A stretch of 64,000 nt of DNA from Gerris lacustris. Taxonomy: Eukaryota > Arthropoda > Insecta > Hemiptera > Gerridae. Within the stretch, counting starts at the first letter, position 1; every line of letters begins with the position of its first letter. The position numbers were made by a program, and so were the translations under genes. The stretch covers positions 69,406,278 to 69,470,277 of the forward strand of contig OX578283.1 in assembly GCA_951217055.1 (NCBI GenBank), read 5' to 3'. Below are positions 23,921 to 35,467 of the stretch, piece by piece. Below the pieces are notes generated by a model. The model did not search any database. It was not told the DNA's origin and saw only the letters and a program-made list of their open reading frames with translations.

Positions 23921-24785
23921 GAAATAAACCACTACAAAAAATCTATCCAAGGAAATGTGAAGCCAATAGTCTACGTTATTGATGCATAATACTAGTAATT
24001 TATCACCCAATAAATATTTTAGATATATTCGAAATTGTACCGATATATCTTTCACAAATGTATCTAAACGAGTATCCTAAAGTGAAGATAAGGGAGGATC
24101 CTAAAATGGATATTTCGTTTTTGTGAAGATTAATATTATATATATATATATATATATTAGCCATTTTACAAATATTAGTATAATTTTTGTATTTTCCATA
24201 GTGAGTTAGTCAGCACACAGTGAGGGTCCGTTGGTAACACTGTTTTTAAGTAGTACCTATTAATGGGCTTTTTAAAATGTTAAAACAAACCTACTTTGAA
24301 CTATCCTATGTGTCTAATATTCTCAATACACATAAACAAACTTCATATAAAGTATTTGTGTGCCACTGAACAGGGCTATAAACATATAAATACATCGAAA
24401 AGAGCATAATTATAAAAAAAGCATTTTGTCAATAAAAAAATGGTATCTTTAATTTTGGTGGGAAGATATTTAGGAATTTGTTCAGATTTTTTGCACTTCA
24501 CATAAGCGAGATAGAGGGGAAGGGGGCACTTTTCACACCAACTTCAAACTCGCCTATACGCGCGCCCTATCAAAGCTTATCACCAAAAATTATATATTTT
24601 TGTAATCAGTTCGACTTACCCTTTCATATGATACCCCACATGGTGTCAAAAAAGATAACCCTTAAGTTTTATTAACCTAATTGTTTTCAAAAAATATTTT
24701 TTTTAAGTCGCTATATTTTTAAATTGTGTGGGTAGGTACTATACACATATACATGCCAAATTTCAAAGTGATCGGACCCAAGGTG

Positions 24786-25154
24786 TTTTTTTTTTTTTTT
24801 TTTTTTTCCGGGGGACTTTTTTTATAAAAAAAAAAAAGTCCGAAGCAATAAGACCTCATGAGTGGATCCAAGGTGCAAACCCGGTTTAATAGTCCATCCT
24901 ATAGTACCCTATCCTCTAAGCAAGCTAACAGACCCACAGAAAGTGAGCACCTTGTTTAGGGGAAGTAACCTTAGTTCTTCAATTGGCAGGATGGCTGAGC
25001 CAAAGATTCTCCACCTCAAGCGTGTTAATGCAGGACAGCTGCTAATAAGATGAGAAGGTGTTTCATCCTCTTCCTCGCACAGCCTGCACACTGGGCTTTC
25101 TGCTAGGCCAAGCAGATGTAGATGTCGATTTAGCATGCAGTGTCCAGGTGTAGT
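24786..25154 (-). mobile_element. 5'-truncated LINE (non-LTR retrotransposon) insertion
   Basis: A 369-bp insert interrupts an R1 repeat and is flanked by the duplication ACCCAAGGTG (24776-24785 and 25155-25164). On the minus strand it ends in a poly(A) tract (seen as poly(T) from 24786). The coding part is the end of a LINE ORF2. Truncation, tail and target duplication fit target-primed reverse transcription. Confidence 0.85.
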
Positions 25155-25160
25155 ACCCAA
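24909..25160 (-). pseudogene. C-terminal fragment of a LINE reverse transcriptase (CCHC region)
   Basis: The fragment has TTPGHCMLNRHLH, then CRLCEEEDETPSHLISSC, the C-x2-C-x8-H-x4-C zinc motif found after RNase H in Jockey/R1-type LINE proteins. Only about 80 residues remain, with no reverse transcriptase core. The first codon lies in the flanking duplicated target sequence, so the apparent start is not a true start. A dead fragment of a family that must have had an active relative. Confidence 0.8.
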
Positions 25161-25284
25161 GGTGTAGTCGAGAGAGCAGTTGACAAAAGGACGGACAGAC
25201 AGACACAGGCAAAAAAATTTAAGGGTCCTTGGTTTTGCCTTAATACCCGAAAATACTTAGTCGGGAGCATTATGTGTTCATAGT

Positions 25285-25490
25285 AAAGATGTTACAATCT
25301 AAATATGTTACAATCTAAAGGTGTTACAATCTAAATATGTTACAATCTAAAGTTGCTACAATCTAAAGGTGTTACATTCTAAAGAAGTTACAATCTAAAT
25401 ATGTTACAATCTAAAGGTGTTACAATCTAAAGATGTTACAATCTAAAGAAGTTACAATCTAAAGATGTTACAATCTAAAGAAGTTACTTC
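25285..25490. repeat. 16-bp tandem array, about 13 units
   Basis: Unit (A/G)(T/A)GTTACAATCTAAA(G/T). The unit equals the terminus of the GTTACTCCCC element, so the array may have grown from an element end. Confidence 0.9.
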
Positions 25491-25739
25491 TATTAATCCA
25501 TGCGTGACTTAGGATGAAGAGAATGTGGGGGTTGTATTGGCCCAGCCGAGATTAGCTCCATTGTAATTTTAGCTCCGTAATTAAATGTGGAGCAGTTTCG
25601 GGCCCTTTTAGGGTTGTGAACATTAAACCCTTGGCACCCTCATTTACCTCCAATATACTCCAACTTTGAGAAAATCCTAAACATCTCAACTTGTACACTT
25701 TTCCACTTACTAACACTTGACTTTCTCTTTCTGTTACAG

Positions 25740-26217
25740 GTTGAAAGGAAACACGAAGACGAGTTGAGACAAGAAGGACACGATAATAAAAACAAAATGG
25801 CTACTGATAGCAATCAATTAATTCTCGGCCAAATACCAAGAGGCAATCATGACTGATAACGCCTCCCACCCCATATATGCTTTATAACTTAGACTTCCTT
25901 AGTAATTAAGTACTCGCAAAAAAGTACTTGACTTTTGTGCACTGCCAAAATAATTAATAATTTTTTCGTCTTTTTTTTAAATAAAAAAAAGGATAAATCC
26001 CCCGATTCCATAAAAAAATTAATAATTTCACGAATATTTTCGTTTGTTTTGTAATAAATTTACTAAATTAGGAAAAAAAATAAAATAATTTTAGAGAAGA
26101 AACAAATATTAACTAATAAATATTTAAACAGACTATTTAATAAGACGACAAAAATATTTTAAACGAAATTATTTTAAAGAAATTTTAATAATTAAAAATA
26201 AAAGTTAAAATAAATAA
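25740..26217 (+). promoter_or_regulatory. 5' UTR of the fatty acyl-CoA reductase gene, starting at a splice acceptor
   Basis: A pyrimidine-rich tract ending ttctgttacag (AG at 25738-25739) precedes this stretch, so transcription probably starts in an upstream non-coding exon that I cannot locate. The sequence then runs without an obvious intron into the FAR start codon at 26218. The last 300 bases are extremely AT-rich with many stops. A short upstream reading frame lies near the 5' edge (separate entry). The splice acceptor is seen; the exon assignment is inferred. Confidence 0.55.
25797..25856 (+). CDS. Upstream ORF (19 codons) in the FAR leader
   Basis: ATG in a good context (AAAATGG) opens a 19-codon frame beginning MATDSNQ and ending at TGA 25854-25856, 361 bases before the FAR start. 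It lies inside the inferred leader exon. Upstream ORFs of this kind often reduce translation of the main frame; whether this one does is inference. It could also be chance, since no conservation test is possible here. Confidence 0.3.
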   Translation: MATDSNQLILGQIPRGNHD

Positions 26218-26445
26218 ATGAGAATGTCACCTTCGACGTCGTCGAGTTTCGGCGAACAGGTGTCCGTGTCGGAGTTCTACGTGGGGAGGTCCGTGTTCGT
26301 GACCGGAGGGACGGGGTTCATGGGTAAGGTACTCGTAGAGAAGCTACTGAGATCCTGCCCGGGAATCAAGAACATCTATCTTCTTATGAGGCCTAAAAGA
26401 GGACAGGAGGTTACAACCAGGCTACAAGAACTTCTCAGTTCACCG
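26218..26445 (+). CDS. FAR: Fatty acyl-CoA reductase, first coding exon (residues 1-76)
   Basis: FARs reduce fatty acyl-CoA to fatty alcohol with NADPH, at the ER or peroxisome, and supply wax, pheromone and cuticular hydrocarbon precursors in insects. The exon encodes the start of the Rossmann fold: the TGGTGFMG dinucleotide-binding motif is at residues 29-36, followed by [12 protein letters not shown] and the [10 protein letters not shown] strand that is typical of the family. The start is the first ATG after a stop-rich AT leader; a second Met follows two codons later. The exon ends ...TCA CCG before GTCAGT, a good donor, in phase 0, and the matching phase-0 exon is 25.8 kb away. GC content is clearly higher than in the flanks, as expected for real coding sequence. 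About 76 of roughly 500 residues are here. The exact FAR paralogue cannot be named. Confidence 0.9.
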
Positions 26446-26616
26446 GTCAGTATAGCACGCCATTTTGAATTTATTACATTTTTAAAATAACTGTATCAAT
26501 TCCTTTGAATTAACACAAAACCTGTGAAACAATTTGAGTTGTCTTAAAAAAGTCAGTCCGAGTCAACTCAGACAAACATTCTCATATTGGAAGTTCATAA
26601 TTATTACTTACTTATA

Positions 26617-26942
26617 GCCTAGTGCTGAGAGCCGGCGTGGCCGTGTGCATTAAATTGCTAACCCCGTCTGCGCTCTGCTGCAACTGAATCAAAAGAGTAT
26701 GAGGTCATGGGTTCGATCCCTCGCCGTGATGCTCTGATTTGTACATTTGTACTAATGATCACTTCATACTAGCTTAGGCAGTTCAATGTACAGAGGTATG
26801 AAGAGTGAAGTAGCTGCAACTCTCTACGGGGCTAGTAAAATGGACCTAATAGATGGACTAATTGCTAGGTCCCAACAAGTGGTTCGTCCTACCCGTCTAG
26901 TACTAGTACCTTACTACTACTAGCCTAGTGTTAACTATTTAT
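26617..26942 (+). mobile_element. tRNA-derived SINE, second copy, in the FAR intron
   Basis: GGCGTGGCCGTGTGC, then GGGTTCGATCCCTC (B-box) and the same body and end (GTTCGTCCTACCCG) as the copy at 8007. Confidence 0.65.
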
Positions 26943-27039
26943 TAATTTTGAAGTTTTCGTAGGTACATTTAATTATTATTGAAAATTATATCAAAATGTA
27001 TCTTAAAAATGACTTCTCCTCATCGGGAAATAAACCTTA

Positions 27040-27325
27040 GCTCTCTCTTAGTCCGCGTTTAAAGCGATTTTCTCAAGAACTATATTTTTACCGAGAAAAG
27101 CGGCTTATATCGTTAGATTCGTGATTAAATTGACTACATTTTGAAATTTTTAATCAAATCGTGGAAGAAATTTTCTTTTTTTCCACATATGATATTTCTG
27201 AACATGTGTGCCAAATTTCGTCTAAAATCGGCCTCTACGTGTCTGCGCATATGACAGACGACAGATAGACTACAGACAGACTTTTTTAAAAACTACTTTT
27301 TTGGGACTCAGGGGCATCAAACCGG
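27040..27325 (+). repeat. Family F repeat copy in the FAR intron
   Basis: AAAAGCGGCTTATATCGTTA to TTGGGACTCAGGGGC. Same order of blocks as the copy at 3718. Confidence 0.6.
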
Positions 27326-27329
27326 TTTG

Positions 27330-28200
27330 TTATTTTCAAATGCCAATTGCCAAGCTATGTCCCTCATACGAACTTAGCCGACCACATATTCTTATAAGGA
27401 ACTAAAAGATTAACTTATACACAAAATTCTAGCTTGATGTTAGTCAGACACTTTTTTGCACACTATCTCCTGGACTATTAATTATTAAAAATTTAACCAT
27501 TTTGTCCAATAATGTCATCTTAGGGATTGGTGAAGGAGTTTTATATGGTTTTATTATTATTATTTGTTCTTCCTCCAAACATATGTGGTCCGGAATAGTT
27601 TATTTGACTCATAAATATTCAGTGTTAATGTACAGAAAGTCACGCTTCCCTCTTCTTCAGCTTTCAGCTTTCCATATGAAAATAATGCGTGCTCTTTATA
27701 CTTGCTTCTTGGACTTTTCCCCAATATATTTTGTTGTTGTTTTCACTGTCCCTTTTTTATTTCTCGTATGAAAAATGAATGGCCTACCTGTTGACAGCAA
27801 CTATGATGACATTATGAAAGGTTTATGAATTATTTCTAGTTTCTCTTCTGAGTTCTTTGTCACCCCCCCCCCCCCCCCTTAATGATAGGTTTCAAACTTT
27901 CTGCCTCTCAATCAACACTTGCATATTGATGAAGTAAAAACACGACAATCGACAGAAGGGAGAGGTTTTTAATAATTAACATGCCTAATTGCTTTTCGAA
28001 CTTCGGTTTTGAAAGAAATAATTCAATAAAACTGATTACATTAAAAAACTAAAAACCCCCAATCTCAAATATAAATATTTGTTTGTGGACTGTATACATA
28101 TTTTTATACAGTCCACTGTATAAAAAATTATTCAGAGATGAAAGTTTTTTTTTAAAAAATAGTTTACAACATAGAAAGTTTATTATGGATAAAAAGTAAA
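27330..28200. other. FAR intron stretch without a recognised element
   Basis: A frame at 27502-27771 exists but has no recognisable domain and no coding-like composition. A poly(C) run is at 27863-27878 and a short TGTATAAA-type hairpin (ACTGTATACATATTTTTATA, then CAGT) near 28090. Confidence 0.45.
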
Positions 28201-28204
28201 CTGT

Positions 28205-28960
28205 AGCATTTTATTACAAGTTTTTATTTAACTTGCAATGTTTGTATGTATGTATGTATGTATGTTGAACTAACAACTGAATTTTAAAGCAGTTATCCTC
28301 AACCGATTGAATTGGAATTTTGCATAGACGTTTAGTTTGGATGACAATGCATGGTTAGATAAGTGACGTCATCTTTAATCCAATATGATGGACTAGTTAT
28401 TTTTGACATTTTTATGTTTAGGCTATGGAACATAAGTCAAAAACGTTACGTTACTTTTAGCTTAGAAACTCAGAAAAGTATAACAGGGAGTTAAAAAGCT
28501 ATAGGAGGTGTGTAATCCAGTCTCCAGCTGTTGGGCCTCCCTCCACCGCACGTCATAGGGCCGAAAAGAGTCCAAAAGATTTATACGTGTGACAGGGAGT
28601 TAGGAAAGTACAGGAGGTTGCCATCAACTCTCAGCCCGCTCGGTCTACCTAGTATGAAGGCATATTAACAATTCGTAGAAGACGGGCCGACGCTTTTGAA
28701 TTCATTATCAGTATTATGTAATCAAGCCGCGGCAGTGCTGGTGTGGAGATAAGAATAAAAATGATCTTCCATCTACTTTTATCAATTACTTGAATAAATT
28801 ACCGATTTTATTTCATTTTATGTCGGTAGTTTACGTAGAGCGAAAACATGAAAATGTCTCACTTTCTTGCGGACTCGTATGCAAGAAGTATTTTAAGCAC
28901 ACCCATGATATGGGTATCAAATGAAAAGGTTTGCTGAGAAGAATACGAATAAAAACTTGT
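28205..28960 (+). repeat. R5 repeat with hairpin and GTAT run
   Basis: CAAGTTTTTATTTAACTTG hairpin, then (GTAT)n near 28240-28265, then CCGATTGAATTGGAATTTTG. A related fragment with (GTTT)n lies at 1140-1310. A cassette-like sequence is at 28911-28955. Confidence 0.5.
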
Positions 28961-29554
28961 TTTTAAAAATTTTCTATGTAAATAGAATAAACAAGTTAAT
29001 ATCTGTTATTCGTTTTAATAAACTTCTCATCGATGATGAACTTCGTCCACTTCTCAAATTGACCATGCAATGCTTTTTTAATAAGTAACCTTTACCTTCT
29101 GTAAGCTCGAAACTTGGAAAGCACTTATTTACTTTAGCACCCCCTTGGACCTAAACAATATTCTGCCAGACAAAAGTCTTCAAGATTTGTGGGTTTATAT
29201 CCCTCAAGACATTGAACCTCCTGGGGCAGTTTTATTACGCAATTTTAAAATCTACTATTATCATGTGTAAGACTAAATCTTATACAGAAAACTGTAGCAC
29301 AGTGAGTTCTACAGTTTTCTTACCGTATATTTAATATTCCTTTATCTTAATAGTTAATTAGACTAAGGGATATTATCACATTTAATAACACAAGTGTGAT
29401 ATTCCTTTGTCTCAAGGTACATTGGACTAAATATCCCTTTGTCTTAATAGTAATTTAGACTAAGGCATGTATACTACTCTGTATATTATATTCCTATGTC
29501 TAAATAACTATTAAGTAAAAGGTATATAGGGGGGTGCTTAAGTAAAAAAGTACC

Positions 29555-30050
29555 TGAGAGAGAGAGTAAAGATGGTTGATGAGGTGTAAGAAATAAAAAC
29601 TCCTATTTCACTGTGTGAGACGTTTCGACCCTTAAAATAAGGTCATCTTCAGTCGTTTTTTATTTATATCTTAATAATCATGGAATGTTGGTAATGGTTG
29701 TTGTAAAACATATCTATCTCCATAGGAGAGGGTCAAAATTAAAAATATTTAAATTAGTCACATTACTAATTACTACCATACCAACTTCATCAATTCCCAC
29801 GGTTTTATATTTTATAATAAATATATATATAAAAAATTTAAAAACATTTAAAATTAACAAAATAAAATAAGATACATTACACAAGTAAAAACATTATAAA
29901 AACAGACACAAATGCCTTCCATGATTATTAAGATATAAATAAAAAACGACTGAATATGACCTTATTTTAAGGGTCGAAACGTCTCACACTATGAAATAGG
30001 AGTTTTCATTTCTTACACCTCATCAACCATCTTTACTCTCTCTCTCAGTA
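29555..30050. mobile_element. Large foldback element with GGGTCGAAACG arms (1)
   Basis: Arms 29557-29685 and 29918-30050 are near-perfect inverses (AGTAAAGATGGTTGATGAGG; GAGACGTTTCGACCC). The loop is AT-rich. A single-arm relative is near 3405-3460. Confidence 0.8.
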
Positions 30051-30289
30051 AATTTAGAAGGGTGTACCACACAGATTAATAATATTTTATTTTATTATTA
30101 ATTTAATCTTATATAAAAAAGTACCGCAAATAGAATATCAGAGACGGTTCGGTAAGCATATTTGAATATTTTATTTTCGACAAGTACACCTTATAAAACA
30201 AAATTGAAGTAAAAAAATATAATAGAAAGCTTGTGTAAATTACAAACATTTTTAAGGGTGCCTACAATTGAAAAGGGGTTATAAGATAA

Positions 30290-30480
30290 TCGGGATGCTA
30301 AGGGTCTTAGCAGTACGTCTGCCTGTCTGTCTGTCTTTCTGCCTGTCTGTCTGTCTATCTGTCTTTCTGCCTGTCTGTCTGTCTGTCTCCCAAATCGTTC
30401 CCGCCATCATTTGAATCATTTCTCTTACATAGAACGAATAGTTAGGTCATGCATAATAACAAACAGCTAAATTCATGAAA
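30290..30480 (+). repeat. Short repeat: hairpin plus CTGT run
   Basis: GCTAAGGGTCTTAGC hairpin (30297-30311) is followed by an interrupted CTGTCTGTC/CTTTCTGC run to 30388. It has the same layout as R1, R3, R4 and R6. Confidence 0.5.
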
Positions 30481-30641
30481 AAAAATAATATAAGTACCTC
30501 ATTCCTTAAGTCCTACTTACTGAAGAAGTCAGTTTAAGTCCAACTCCTGCTGACGGCTTATGTCCAAGCTTTTTGCTGATTTTATAATTTCTTTTTATTT
30601 TGTAATTTTGGTATAACTACAATAAAAGAACATTATTATTA

Positions 30642-30990
30642 TTTTAAATCAAATTATAGTTATCATTAACTACGGGAGAAATACAGAGAAAAATAGACCC
30701 CAGCACTGGGACTTGAACCACGGGCCTCTTATATATCCGTTACAGGCGCTCTTACCAACTGAGCTATACTGGAGAATGATTCTTCTCTGTCATTACCGAT
30801 ACAAATTCCCGAATCCAAGCATTCAATCTTTCCTAGCCAGCCAAATATTCACGGCAATAGAACTAGAACGAGAATTAACGCTTATAATTATAAAGTACTC
30901 AATTAGTACCTGTACCTTGTACAATCAATTAGAAATTCAAATTTTTAAGTTTTAGGTAGTACATTTATTCATAATACGGAAATGATCTAA
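30642..30990 (-). mobile_element. SINE-like repeat with tRNA-like head, second copy
   Basis: On the minus strand TATAGCTCAGTTGGTAAGAG (A-box, intact D arm) and GTGGTTCAAGTCCCAG (B-box) occur, but no good anticodon stem forms. A fragment at 31082-31225 carries the same end. Confidence 0.55.
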
Positions 30991-31229
30991 AATATTCACA
31001 CCTTGACAAACAACCATGAAAAAATCTGTGGTTTTTGTTTGTTTCTATGTAGTAGTTATTCAAGGGAGCAAATTAATTATAGGCCTCCTTTTATAGGAGG
31101 CCCGTGGTTCAAGTCCCGGTGTTGGGTCTGTATGTCTCCCGTAGTTAATGATAATTATAATTTGATTTAAAGTAAAATTTAATCATTCCGTAGTATGAAT
31201 ACAACCTAAAACTTAAAAATTTGAATTAT

Positions 31230-32160
31230 TATTATTATTACTGACGTTGATAGAACAACAGCGTTCGTGATGCACATATTGAATTATTTTATTACGTAAA
31301 GAAAAACAACAATTATTAAATGCAAGAAGTTAAATTTAACTTAATAAATGTAATGATAAATAACATTTTCAAAAAACATAAACTGTCATAACTAACAATG
31401 TAATTCTATTTTATTTCAATTTCTCTTTCATTTAACTGATTTTCTGTTAAAAAAGTGCTGTTTTCTTTATCTGTTATAAAATATAAAATGATTCAAACAA
31501 GCCTTTCATAAAGTTAAAATAAAAAATAAAACTTTCTAGATCAAACGACGGAATCTAGAAATAAATGTTGAGAAGAGACTTGCATCTAAAGGAAATAATA
31601 TATATTTTTTCATCTTCTTCAGCTGTAATTGATAAGAAGATATGTTCCGATTTTAAGCGCAACCTACAGAAAAAACCCGTCTCCTTATTTCATTCCACCA
31701 CTCCTTTTTTCTCTCTCTCTGCCCTTTAATTTATTCCTCCCCCCCCCCCCCGGAATTTTCCTTAACTTCTGTCTTGAAAAATGAAGGGGGAAGGCAATTT
31801 TAAGGTTTTAAATGGAAAAGAAAGAAATATCGGTCTCACTTATAAAGCTACTTGAGGGCTATTTAGTTTGCACAGTTCAGACCGAAACGTTTAAATGCTT
31901 CCGTTTTTTTTTTAAGAAAAGAATATTAAAGTTATCAAGAAAAGATTGTATTAAATTGTTTCGTCGAATAGATAAATTTAACGTGCATAAATTTCAATTT
32001 AATTGATGACTGGTTTTGAATTAGCAAGTAAAAGTGAAGAGGTCGCTCCTATATTATAGTGGTAACGCCACAATTTCTTATTAGATTAATAGATAAGAGG
32101 CATAGATAAGATCTTATAAAATGTCTTACAAAAATTTCACGAATTTAATAAATATTATTT
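31230..32160. other. FAR intron stretch without a recognised element
   Basis: A (TTA)n trace, a poly(C) run near 31738 and a 64-codon Lys-rich frame (31812-32006) that I do not accept as a gene. Otherwise nothing seen. Confidence 0.45.
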
Positions 32161-32659
32161 ATTTTTGCTTCCGAGATTATCGAAGGTAACGGAAGCTATG
32201 TGATCGTACTCAAGAACAAAAATATTTTATCTCCAGTAGGGAGAAAAAGTTATGATTTTGAATTAGTTTAGAGGGACTAAAGTAAGTCTTTTCATCCCTG
32301 AACTCAAAAAGAAGGGAGTAAAAAGTAAAAGTAGGACGAAAAAGTAAAGTAGGGCAAAAAAGTAAAGATTGCAACTTAATTATTTTATAAATAGTAGAAA
32401 ATGTATGGCTAATGTAATGAAGTTGTTGAAATCAGGTTGGCGGCACTGAGCTTTTTTGACCATGTTTATCTTTGTTTATAACCTGCATCTAAATAACCTT
32501 CTATTTGAGTTTAATTCCAATTCTTATTTGTTTTTAGCGAATTTTTAAAGAAAATTACGCTATTGCAATGGCTTCAAAATTTTTGTAATGCGAATTTTTG
32601 AAAAAATTTTCCATGGAAATCCGTTTTAGACCATTCTGAATCGATTCCTAAAATTTAAC

Positions 32660-32785
32660 ACTTTTTTTATGTATGTATATATGTATATATGTATGTATAT
32701 ATGTATATATGTATGTATATATGTATATATGTATGTATATATGTATATATGTATGTATATATGTATATATGTATGTATATATGTG
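32660..32785. repeat. 20-bp TA-rich tandem array
   Basis: About six units of GTATGTATATATGTATATAT. A frame of Ile/Tyr/Thr repeats across it is not coding. Confidence 0.92.
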
Positions 32786-33339
32786 TCACTCCAGAGGATA
32801 TTTCCCCTTAGGATGCACTTAAAAATGTCAAACAAATTTTAAAATGTCAATAATATCAAAAGAAAGGATGAGTTCGTTGGCCAGAATTTTTGGAGTTCAT
32901 TTAGGGGTCAAATTTTTACAATGCAGGGTCAAAAATAGCATAAAACCGTGTTTTTTCCATTTTACCCCCCTTTTATATGAAAATATGATAAAAGTGTACA
33001 TAACAACAATTACCGTACTCTTAAAGAGCTTTCCAACGACATGCATCTTAAAGGGTAAATACGATTTTGACTTTTGTACCTTGTACCCCTATGTACGAAT
33101 TTTTTTTTCACCCATGCAAATTCTAAACTAAATTTTTCCTATATTATCATAAGCCAATAATACGCAGATTTCTTTGAATATTCGCTCATTAAGTCATGGT
33201 GCTTGACTGGTTTTTTGTTTTATGTTGAATCTCATATATCTGCTATTAAAAGTGCTAATAATTATTGTTATTTATTAAAATAATAAATGAAAACTGTGCA
33301 ATGGACGAAAATGTGTATTTTCTTCCTACTGGAGATAAA

Positions 33340-33510
33340 ATATTGTATGTACCTCCTTGAGTAAAGTTCCATTATTCCCCTCGCAATAATTATCTCCTCG
33401 GCTGCGCCTCGGGAGCTAATTAGAGATGGTTCCTGCGGCTCCGCCTCAAGAACCAACTTTTTCGCTCAGGGAATAATGGCTTACTTTACTCCCTAGGTGC
33501 ATAAATAACT
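33340..33510. repeat. Short inverted-repeat element
   Basis: ACCTCCTTGAGTAAAGT at the left is roughly inverted to TACTTTACTCCCTAGGT at the right, around a GC-richer centre (CTCGGCTGCGCCTCGG). A related fragment is at 52020-52150, next to the second FAR exon. Confidence 0.5.
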
Positions 33511-35075
33511 ATTATATCTCCTATTTCGAAAATTCCAAGACAGAAATCCGTTTCAGACATCAGGGAATATTTTTGATTCCGTGTCTATCTGTCGGTCTGT
33601 GGCTCAATTTGTACGAACCAACATATCTTATAAACTACACGTCCGATTTGAATGAAATCTGTATGGTAGGTCATAATTAGCCCATTGTTGGTCCCATATA
33701 AGTTTCAACCTTCAGCGCCCATTTGTTTCTCTTCCACATACATACAAACATACATTTATTTACACCTATATCTTCAAAAGTACTCATTTGATTGTTATAA
33801 AATTTAGATGGTTCATCGAAAGTAGCCCGTTGATAGCCTAGATTAATTTCAACCATCTACGCTCTTTAAATTTTGTAAAATTGATACTTTAATTCGTGTT
33901 AAATATCAAAACAATTTTGACAGATTTTAAAAACGGAGGGAACAATTAAATGGGGGGTTCTCAGACTACAGGCAATTTTCATGTCCACACTCTTCAAATT
34001 GCACATAGTGCTATAATTTTATTTTATTTTTTAGATAAATTATTTCTACCATAAATATGCAAGTTAAAATTAAATGTAAATATGCTTTAATAACGTTTTT
34101 AATAATATTCGTCGATAAAAATATGTTAAGAAGTGGTAAAACTGTAATTACCATGGAAGTCCAGAAATAAGATGTAATATGATATATAGATGAAATGTTA
34201 ATATATTTACCTTAAATTAGTGTATGGATAAAAGTTATAAATACATGCATTCAATACTAGTGAATAGTTAATAAAACGCAATATTTCATTTAAAAAAATT
34301 ATTGTATTAATTTTCAGAGCATTTTGACTTGTGTCCTTTTGTTATTTGTCATTACCATGCTCGAAATAAAAACAAATCGTAGAGAAATTTAGTGTAAGGA
34401 ATATTCTTTTTTTCTCCCTCATCGAAAGTCTTTTGGCATGCCTGCTAATAATAAAAGGCAGTGAGTTTCAATTTATTCAAGGTGAGTCTGCTTTTACCAT
34501 CAAAAGAAATCACGTGTTCTGGTATGTACATTTTTAATTGAAATTACCATGGTTGTTTATAACACTGGTTATAATGGTTTGTGAACGATTTTGTTCCTGT
34601 GATTTATTAGCATAATACTGCCTGTTTACATTATGTCAACAATATATTTTATAAAGACATTGTTAAAGTAAATAATTTACTTACAATTTTGAAATGTAAT
34701 TACCATGTCTTTAAATAGTTGTAATTACCGTGGGTCTTATTCATTTTTAAAAACCACGCTTAGTTACAGTTTTACCACTTCTTAACATTTTTATAGCCGA
34801 ATATTATTAAAAACGTTGTTAAAGCATATTTATATTTAATTTAACTTGCATATTTATGGTAGAAATAATTTATCTAAAAAATAAAATAAAATTATAGCAC
34901 TATGTGCAATTTGAAGAGTGTGGACATGAAAATTGCCTGTAGTCTGAGAACCACCCAAATAAATTAGACAATAATGGCTTGTAAAAGCATAAAATCAATA
35001 AATTATGTGATAAGCTGCGAGGAAGTTATGTGCCACACTAATTGGCAGTCTATTTTTAAATCAACTTGAGGCTTT
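33505..35075 (-). repeat. R2 repeat split by a 1-kb inverted-repeat element
   Basis: R2 sequence at 33505-33951 and 34957-35075 becomes continuous when the element 33952-34956 is removed. A short R2 end with the GCTTCCG...CGGAAGC hairpin at 32164-32243 may be the detached start of the same copy. Confidence 0.65.
33952..34956. mobile_element. 1,005-bp inverted-repeat DNA element
   Basis: Termini GGG(G/T)GGTTCTCAGACTACAG extend as inverted repeats for about 200 bp. Flanked by AAAT (33948-33951 and 34957-34960), with R2 continuing on both sides. The interior contains about five AATTACC(A/G)TG motifs. No transposase. Superfamily not identified. Confidence 0.8.
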
Positions 35076-35467
35076 TATCAATATGAAAAGTAGTTTTGGG
35101 AAGGAGTGAGTTCACAGTGTTCTTTAAAGCAATTATAGGATGTGATTAAGGTTGCCGAAGCGAATCGAATTGTTGCCAGAATGAAGCTATAATACGAAGA
35201 TTCGCTAGGCCTCGAGAAGCCCACCGGGATATTAGGAGATTTCCCGATGGGCCAGACTGCCCTTAAATCTTGTAATTCTGTGGTCTTGGTGAACTATAAG
35301 AAGGGCAGCGGGGCAATTTATCGGCCCTTTGAGGGTTCAGGAGTAACCACCGATACTTCAAAGACCCTCCAAATATTTTATAGTAAGGTACCTGGTTGAT
35401 GTAGCAAAGCAATGAGGGAAAATTTTCTTATTTCTAGTTTATATTTAAAAAAATAAAAAGTTTTATA

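Larger units (their letters stand above)
24209..25240 (-). repeat. R1 repeat carrying the truncated LINE
   Basis: Read on the minus strand: ends AGGGTCC-like at both sides, with the cassette at about 24583-24640. The LINE insertion at 24786-25154 splits it. Confidence 0.75.

Noticed and set aside
25285..25490. CRISPR-like regular repeats
   Set aside because: The units are contiguous with no unique spacers, and the DNA is eukaryotic. The same holds for the minisatellites at 9723 and 48847.
26218..26490. FAR exon 1 extended to the stop near 26488
   Set aside because: After GTCAGT the residues no longer match the FAR family, while a donor and a matching phase-0 exon exist; the last 14 codons are intron.
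30697..30775. Functional tRNA gene on the minus strand
   Set aside because: A- and B-boxes are present but the anticodon stem does not form, and the segment sits in a dispersed repeat.
31812..32006. 64-aa Lys/Phe-rich frame in the FAR intron
   Set aside because: No domain, no splice or regulatory context, composition like the AT-rich surroundings.
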